This document shows positions 5,569 to 9,187 of a stretch of 9,187 bases of DNA, one piece after another (position 1 is the first letter of the stretch; every line of letters starts with the position of its first letter). This stretch comes from DATEPR01 sp036502345 (GTDB lineage: Bacteria > Actinomycetota > Actinomycetes > Mycobacteriales > Pseudonocardiaceae): NCBI GenBank assembly GCA_036502345.1, contig DASXYT010000146.1, positions 1-9,187 on the forward strand, given 5' to 3'. Made by a program: the position numbers and the translations under genes. Under the pieces are notes generated by a model. It was not told the origin of the DNA. It searched no databases and saw only the letters and a program-made list of their open reading frames with translations.

Positions 5569-5741
5569 CTCGCGAACCGGTGCCACGCGGTGGCAGGGAA
5601 CACCAGCGGCGCGACGGCCGGGTTCTTCGAGTCGCGGACGGCGGTGGCACGCTCGCCCCACGCCACCTCGACGCACTCGCCGCCTCCGTTGGCGCTGTAG
5701 CTGCTCTTGCGCCAGTGGGCTTCGTTGAGGCTCATGTGCAC
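5511..5741 (-). CDS. DUF397 domain protein, partner of the XRE regulator
   Basis: This 76-residue protein starts at GTG 5741, behind GGGG with 6-nt spacing; ATG 5735 would shorten it by two residues. WRKSSYSANGGGECVEVAW (about 10-28) and AVRDSKNP (about 34-41) are the hallmark motifs of DUF397. PLVFPATAWHRFA completes the domain, and a Ser-rich tail (TSSSSLSA) follows. The gene starts 16 bp after the stop of the XRE/DUF5753 gene and is almost certainly in the same transcript. From family knowledge, such pairs are abundant in actinobacteria, for example beside WhiJ of Streptomyces, where the DUF397 protein is thought to act with or against its paired regulator in developmental control. Some authors compare the pairs with toxin-antitoxin modules. 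Its last 58 nt overlap the end of the convergent membrane-protein gene. Confidence 0.92.
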   Translation of the reverse strand: MHMSLNEAHWRKSSYSANGGGECVEVAWGERATAVRDSKNPAVAPLVFPATAWHRFASQADSDFGSGRTSSSSLSA

Positions 5742-5757
5742 AATTTACCCCGTTCGG

Positions 5758-6588
5758 TCATCTCAATTGGCCTGCGATGCGGCCGATCAGGGCCAGCGAC
5801 TCGTCCTGTGGCAGCACGATCTCCTCGATCTGCCGGAACTGGTTCGCCAGTGCCTTGACCCGGTCCGGCTTGGTGATCTGCGAGCTGCCGGCCGCGTGAT
5901 CGACGTAGCCGATGTCGTCGATGGTGTCCGGTGGGAACCGCAGCAGGTTGAACGCGCCCCGCATGCCCACATTGGCGCCGACGCTGATCGGCAGCACCCG
6001 CAGGGTCACGTTCGGCAGTGCCGCGACCTCGATCAGGTGCGCCAGCTGTTCCCGGCGCACGACCCGGTCACCCAGCGGCCTGCGCAACGCGGTCTCGTCC
6101 ACGATCGCGTCGTAGGCCAACGGGCTCGGGCCGTCCAGGCGTTCCCGGCGTTTCAACCGGATGGCCAGGTTGCGGCGCCGCAGTGCCGAGCTGTCGAGGT
6201 CGAAGACCTCCCTGGCGTAGTCGACGGTCTGCAACATGCCGGGGATGAACGCCGGCTGGAAGCTCCGCACGGCAACTGCTTCGGACTCCAGCACCACGTA
6301 GGCATGTGCCGCCACGCCCAGGTTCTGCCACTCGGTGCGCCGCTTGGCCTCCTTGGCCAGTTCCAGGATGTCGTCCCACTCCTGCTCTGGCGTGTGATAG
6401 AGCTCCAACATCGCCCGGACGATCATCGGATGGATGTTCTGCTGGCCGTTCTCCACCCGCCCCAGCGCGCTCGTGGACATGTCGAGATCCGCCTCGCACT
6501 GCTCCAGCGTGAGCCCGGCCAGGTTGCGCCACTCCCGCAGAATCCGGCCCAGCTTCAACCGGCTGATCGCCGGGACGACCGTCGTCAT
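5758..6588 (-). CDS. XRE-family transcriptional regulator with DUF5753 domain
   Basis: This 276-residue protein starts at ATG 6588 with GGGAGG six bases upstream. Residues about 12-64 are an XRE-type helix-turn-helix (LGRILREWRNLAGLTLEQCE, then MSTSALGRVENGQQ). Residues about 95-270 are the DUF5753 domain, marked by AFIPGMLQTVDYAREVF, the VVRREQLAHLIE stretch, NVTLRVLPISVGAN and YVDHAAGSSQI. From family knowledge, this architecture is the standard partner of DUF397 proteins in actinobacteria, where DUF5753 is thought to sense a partner or ligand and the HTH represses nearby promoters. It is the first gene of the two-gene unit ending at 5511. A palindrome 25 bp before its start suggests autoregulation. 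The protein is intact and of normal length. The particular target genes cannot be read from the sequence. Confidence 0.95.
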   Translation of the reverse strand: MTTVVPAISRLKLGRILREWRNLAGLTLEQCEADLDMSTSALGRVENGQQNIHPMIVRAMLELYHTPEQEWDDILELAKEAKRRTEWQNLGVAAHAYVVLESEAVAVRSFQPAFIPGMLQTVDYAREVFDLDSSALRRRNLAIRLKRRERLDGPSPLAYDAIVDETALRRPLGDRVVRREQLAHLIEVAALPNVTLRVLPISVGANVGMRGAFNLLRFPPDTIDDIGYVDHAAGSSQITKPDRVKALANQFRQIEEIVLPQDESLALIGRIAGQLR

Positions 6589-6603
6589 GAGAACCCTCCC
6601 GCC

Positions 6604-6609
6604 ACCGTA
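6604..6609 (-). promoter_or_regulatory. Possible -10 (TACGGT) of the XRE/DUF397 operon
   Basis: Read on the minus strand, TACGGT fits TAnnnT and would start transcription a few bases before the GGGAGG ribosome binding site. The palindrome at 6613-6633 lies immediately upstream, where the spacer and -35 would be, but no good -35 is visible. Confidence 0.3.
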
Positions 6610-6612
6610 GGA

Positions 6613-6633
6613 CCATGTTGACCATGGACATGG
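6613..6633. promoter_or_regulatory. Palindrome CCATGT-N9-ACATGG, candidate XRE operator
   Basis: The 6-bp arms match perfectly around a 9-bp spacer that itself contains CCATGG, so CATG recurs three times within 21 bp. The site is 24 bp upstream of the XRE/DUF5753 start codon and next to its possible -10. It is a plausible autoregulatory site; binding is not shown. Confidence 0.45.
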
Positions 6634-6764
6634 GAAGATCGATATGGGATCCCGGGGCTCTCACACGAACGGATTACGTGTAGTCGTCCACACATTCGGC
6701 GCCCCTGGCGGCACGTCACGGTTCACACTTACTGCCTCGCGTACACCGGCGTAGGAGGTCGAGG

Positions 6765-7268
6765 GTGCAGTTCGGTCGTTACTACGAGGAGTTCGAGGTC
6801 GGCGCTGTCTACAAGCACTGGCCCGGCAAGACGGTCACCGAGTACGACGACCACCTCTTCTGCCTGATCACGATGAACCACCATCCGCTGCACCTGGACT
6901 CGCACTTCGCGCAGGAGACCACCGAGTTCGGCAAGAACGTGGTTGTCGGCAACTACATCTATTCGCTGCTGCTGGGCATGTCGGTGCCGGACGTGAGCGG
7001 CAAGGCGATCGCGAACCTGGAGGTCGAATCACTGAAACACGTGAAGCCGACGTTCCACGGTGACACGATCTACGGCGAGACCGAGGTGTTGGCCAAGACT
7101 CCCTCGAAGTCCAAGGACGACAGGGGAGTCGTGTACGTGGAAACCCGGGGCTACAAGCAGGACGGCACCGTCGTGTGCGTGTTCCGCCGCAAGGTGATGG
7201 TGCCGAAGCAGTCCTACGGCGACGCACGGGGTGGCGAGCAGCCTGGCCGCCCCGAACCCAAGGAGTGA
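6765..7268 (+). CDS. MaoC-like hotdog-fold dehydratase/hydratase
   Basis: This 167-residue protein starts at GTG 6765, behind GGAGG and GAGG at 6752-6763. RYYEEFEVGAVYKHWPGKTVTEYDDHLF opens the fold (about 5-32). The block TMNHHPLHLDSHFA (36-49) aligns with the R-hydratase motif (consensus GDxNPxHxD), with His43 in the usual place but Asn where the classic catalytic Asp stands. A 'TMNxxPLHxD' form is, to my memory, normal for the mesaconyl-CoA hydratase-like subfamily (the Rv2499c type), so this is probably a subfamily trait rather than damage. GYKQDGTVVCVFRRKVMVPK (about 129-148) is the typical C-terminal strand pair. The likely reaction is reversible hydration of an enoyl-CoA-type thioester in short- or branched-chain acyl-CoA breakdown; the exact substrate is unknown. 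It abuts the DUF2332 gene directly, so the two form an operon. Confidence 0.9.
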   Translation: MQFGRYYEEFEVGAVYKHWPGKTVTEYDDHLFCLITMNHHPLHLDSHFAQETTEFGKNVVVGNYIYSLLLGMSVPDVSGKAIANLEVESLKHVKPTFHGDTIYGETEVLAKTPSKSKDDRGVVYVETRGYKQDGTVVCVFRRKVMVPKQSYGDARGGEQPGRPEPKE

Positions 7269-8408
7269 GTGCCTGTGGTCGGTCCCGCGACTACTGACCT
7301 GGACGTCGTGCGCACGCGGTTGCGGCGCTTCGCCGACGAGGAGGCAGCCCCCGAGTCTCCGTTGTACGCGCATCTCGCGGTCTCGATCGCCGACGACGAC
7401 GAGGTGGCCGGCCTGCTGGCCGCCGCTCCGCTGCCCTACGCGCGTGCCACCCTGCTGTTCGCCGCCGTGCACCGGCTGGTGATCGCGGAGCCGGTCAGCC
7501 AACTGGCGCACTACTACCCGACGGTCGGCGGCGAGTACGGCGTGGACGGGGCCACCTGGCCGACGTTCCGGTCGTTCGTGCTGGATCGCGCCGACAAGGT
7601 CCGGCACCTGGTGAGCACCCGCACCACCCAGACCAACGAGGTGCGCAGGGCGGCCCTGCTGTTCCCCGCTGTCGCGAAGGTGGCCAAGGAGGCGGGTGGC
7701 CCGATCGGCCTGCTCGAACTGGGCACCAGCGCCGGCCTGCTGCTCGGCCTGGACCGCTACGGCTACCGCTACCAGGCGGGCGACGGCGAGCAGCTGTCCG
7801 CCGGGCCGGCCAAGGCGCCGCTGGTGCTCAACTGCGTGTTCAGCATGGCCGACGGCGCCAGGCGGCCCACGCTGCCGAAGAACGTCAAGGTGGCCGCGAA
7901 GGTCGGGCTGGACCGCGCGCCGGTCGACCTGACCGACGAGGAGCAACTGGCCTGGTTGGAGGCCTGCGTGTGGGCCGATCAGCCGGAGCGCATCCGGCTG
8001 CTGAACCAGGCCGCGGCCGCCCAGGCCAGGGACCGGCCCGAGTTCGTCACCGGCGACGTGGTGGACGACCTGGCCGCCGCTGCCGCGCGGGTGCCGGCCG
8101 ACCTGCCGCTGGTCGTGTTCAACAGCCACGTGCTGCCCTACCTGCCGACCGAGCGCCGGGCCGACTTCGTGGCCGCGCTGGGCGAGCTGGCCGCGACCCG
8201 GCCGCTGTGGTGGATCAGTCAGGAGGCCTACGAGGCCGGGCTGCGCCTGGTGCTGCCGGATCGGGCCGATCTGGCTTACGACCGGGCCGCCGGGCAGACA
8301 CCTTCGGGCACTCTTGGGCTGGTTCGGTGGCGGGACGGGCGGCCGGAGGCGGCCGCGCTGGCCCGCACGGCGTTCCACGGTGAACGCATCGTGTGGCTGG
8401 CCCCCTGA
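7269..8408 (+). CDS. DUF2332 family protein
   Basis: This 379-residue protein starts at GTG 7269, whose G follows the TGA of the MaoC-like gene without any gap. AAGGAG at 7260-7265 could serve this start or the GTG at 7275. The family is recognised from YPTVGG (83-88), the WPTFRSFVLDRADKV stretch (97-111), TQTNEVRRAALLFPA (120-134) and LLELGTSAGLLLGLDRYGY (148-166). A late VFNSHVLPYLP block precedes a C-terminal region with WWISQEAYEAG and TLGLVRWRDG. The ELGTSAGLLL segment resembles the glycine-rich motif I of SAM-dependent methyltransferases, and the later VFNSHVL could be the motif IV strand, so a methyltransferase-like fold is possible. No DUF2332 activity is established to my knowledge. 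Coupling to the MaoC-like gene hints at a role in or near acyl-CoA metabolism, though such pairings may be only positional. Confidence 0.9.
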   Translation: MPVVGPATTDLDVVRTRLRRFADEEAAPESPLYAHLAVSIADDDEVAGLLAAAPLPYARATLLFAAVHRLVIAEPVSQLAHYYPTVGGEYGVDGATWPTFRSFVLDRADKVRHLVSTRTTQTNEVRRAALLFPAVAKVAKEAGGPIGLLELGTSAGLLLGLDRYGYRYQAGDGEQLSAGPAKAPLVLNCVFSMADGARRPTLPKNVKVAAKVGLDRAPVDLTDEEQLAWLEACVWADQPERIRLLNQAAAAQARDRPEFVTGDVVDDLAAAAARVPADLPLVVFNSHVLPYLPTERRADFVAALGELAATRPLWWISQEAYEAGLRLVLPDRADLAYDRAAGQTPSGTLGLVRWRDGRPEAAALARTAFHGERIVWLAP

Positions 8409-8459
8409 TCGACGTACCCCTGATCGAGGACCTGGACTACCGAGACGATGCGTTTCCGT

Positions 8460-8888
8460 TCATCTCGGACGAGTGAGCACGCCCCAGTCCCACAATGTCT
8501 CGGCCAACAGATCGACCAGCTCGCCTGCCTCGTGCAGCGCCGCGAACCCGGCCGCGTCGACCCAGCGGACATCGGCAGCGTCGCTGCCGGCCCTCGCTGT
8601 TTCCGAGACTGGTTCGCACAGGTAGTCGTAGATCACGTAAGTCCCGGTCGGAGCGGGTCGTTCGACAACTCCGCACAATCCGAGAACGGTTACCGTGAGT
8701 TCGGTTTCCTCGGTGACCTCGCGGCGTACGGCCGCTTGGTCGTCCTCGCCCTGCTCCACTCGGCCCCCTGGCACGGACCACTGACCGCGGCCAGGATCGT
8801 TGGCGCGCAACACCAGTAACAGCTCGCCGTCGGTGTTGTGAATGAGGGCTCCGACACACCTGATTGCCGGCAGGTCAACCATGGTCAT
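8460..8888 (-). CDS. Nudix hydrolase
   Basis: This is about 142 residues from ATG 8888; ATG 8882 and GTG 8894 are alternatives, and the open frame extends to 9038. I chose 8888 because the domain starts just after it and a TACGCT -10-like box lies 8 nt upstream, suggesting a leaderless transcript; no ribosome binding site is visible. CVGALIHNTDGELLLVLRAN (11-30) and GQWSVPGGRVEQGE (35-48) lead into the Nudix box. In that box G42, E48, R56-E57 and E60-E61 fit Gx5Ex7REUxEE, and Glu63 replaces the usual second glycine. The metal-binding glutamates are all present, so it should be active. Family members hydrolyse nucleoside diphosphate-linked compounds such as oxidised nucleotides, ADP-ribose or dinucleoside polyphosphates; the substrate cannot be assigned. 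It converges on the DUF2332 gene across 51 bp with no clear terminator. Confidence 0.92.
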   Translation of the reverse strand: MTMVDLPAIRCVGALIHNTDGELLLVLRANDPGRGQWSVPGGRVEQGEDDQAAVRREVTEETELTVTVLGLCGVVERPAPTGTYVIYDYLCEPVSETARAGSDAADVRWVDAAGFAALHEAGELVDLLAETLWDWGVLTRPR

Positions 8889-8896
8889 GAGCACGT

Positions 8897-8902
8897 AGCG
8901 TA
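8897..8902 (-). promoter_or_regulatory. Candidate -10 (TACGCT) for a leaderless Nudix transcript
   Basis: On the minus strand TACGCT ends 8 nt before ATG 8888, the spacing expected when transcription starts on the start codon. The -35 region (around 8920-8926, TGCCTC) is weak. Confidence 0.3.
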
Positions 8903-8939
8903 GTCGAATCCCGAGAAGTGAGGCAGTCCTTACCCCAGA

Positions 8940-8979
8940 GCGGTACAAAAGTCTCAGCGCGGCCCGGAGTGCGGTACAA
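8940..8979. repeat. Direct repeat GCGGTACAA, two copies 31 bp apart
   Basis: GCGGTACAA occurs at 8940-8948 and 8971-8979 in the 150-bp divergent gap between the Nudix gene and the small secreted-peptide gene. A 31-bp period is about three helical turns, so both copies face the same side. They could be a paired regulator site for either gene; neither is well placed as a core promoter element. Confidence 0.35.
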
Positions 8980-9038
8980 CGTTTACGACCGGCACCACAC
9001 GGATGTACGAACGTAACTAGCGGACGGGGTCGATCCAC

Positions 9039-9187
9039 ATGAACCTCAAGAAGCTCCTTACTTGGGCAGCAGTGGCGCTGGTGCTGTTCTTCCTGATCAG
9101 CGCACCGACAGCGGCTTCTGGCCTGGTGGACACCATTCTCAAGGATCTGAAGACCGCGGCCGAGGCAATTGTCACCTTTGTACAGTC
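9039..9187 (+). CDS. Small secreted or membrane-anchored peptide, 3'-truncated by the window edge
   Basis: The gene starts at ATG 9039, with GGACGGGG (9022-9029) as a ribosome binding site 9 nt upstream, and remains open to the last base (49 complete codons seen). Residues 1-5 (MNLKK) are basic. Residues 6-22 form one hydrophobic helix (LLTWAAVALVLFFLISA), then APTAASG, where signal peptidase might cut. An amphipathic segment follows (DTILKDLKTAAEAIVTFVQ). This matches, by memory of the pattern, a family of very short actinobacterial proteins of about 60-70 residues with a single N-terminal helix and a short amphipathic tail. Their function is unknown to me. If so, only a dozen or so residues are missing. 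It is divergent from the Nudix gene. Confidence 0.75.
   Translation, partial: MNLKKLLTWAAVALVLFFLISAPTAASGLVDTILKDLKTAAEAIVTFVQ

Noticed and set aside
5707..6621. A 304-codon plus-strand open frame opposite the XRE/DUF397 pair
   Set aside because: The minus strand carries two clear families with good ribosome binding sites over the same bases; the plus frame has no family features.
7029..8378. A 449-codon open frame on the minus strand
   Set aside because: It mirrors the MaoC-like and DUF2332 genes, is rich in Gln/Gly/Arg/His without domain motifs, and is typical of codon-bias shadows.
8889..9038. N-terminal extension of the Nudix protein to position 9038
   Set aside because: The extra 50 residues are Arg-rich without homology features, and cover the divergent promoter region with its direct repeats.
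1..9187. tRNA, rRNA, CRISPR array, insertion sequence or phage genes
   Set aside because: I looked for repeat-spacer periodicity, transposase or integrase motifs and tRNA-like cloverleaf ends and saw none.

Overview
The window looks like chromosomal DNA of a high-GC actinomycete, most likely a Pseudonocardiaceae-type genus. This is inferred from strong G/C preference at third codon positions, frequent GTG starts, and typically actinobacterial families: DUF397, XRE/DUF5753, DUF2332, and a very small secreted peptide. I see no tRNA, rRNA, CRISPR array, insertion sequence or integrase. It reads as housekeeping DNA with a few accessory gene pairs set in it.

Left part, plus strand (1-3727). A DUF4276-type protein cut by the left edge is followed by a slipin/band-7 membrane protein, a tiny zinc-ribbon protein, an acyl-CoA dehydrogenase, and a two-helix membrane protein with a YflT-type (general stress protein) N-terminus. 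DUF4276 proteins are often encoded next to AAA/ABC-type ATPases in defence-like loci, so the missing upstream gene is of interest.

Middle (3740-6588). Two regulator-centred modules lie on the minus strand, separated by a plus-strand four-helix membrane protein of unknown function (4606-5568). The first (4499 down to 3740) is a two-gene unit with a 14-nt overlap: a small HicA-fold-like protein, then an HTH protein. Its promoter is embedded in repeated ACTCTTGAC boxes. It has the layout of an autoregulated toxin-antitoxin operon, but the usual HicA histidine appears to be replaced. The second (6588 down to 5511) is the classic actinobacterial pair of an XRE/DUF5753 regulator and a DUF397 protein (WhiJ-like pairs), with a palindrome in its promoter region. 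The 3' end of the DUF397 gene overlaps the convergent membrane-protein gene by 58 nt.

Right part (6765-9187). A MaoC-like hydratase and a DUF2332 protein are immediately abutting on the plus strand. A Nudix hydrolase follows on the minus strand, probably from a leaderless transcript. The start of a short secreted or membrane-anchored peptide gene runs off the right edge. The acyl-CoA dehydrogenase and the MaoC-like hydratase could both act in acyl-CoA breakdown, but they are about 3.7 kb apart and not in one operon.

The best candidates for something poorly described are the HicA-like/HTH pair with its operator, the edge-truncated DUF4276 locus, and the unknown membrane protein between the two regulator pairs.
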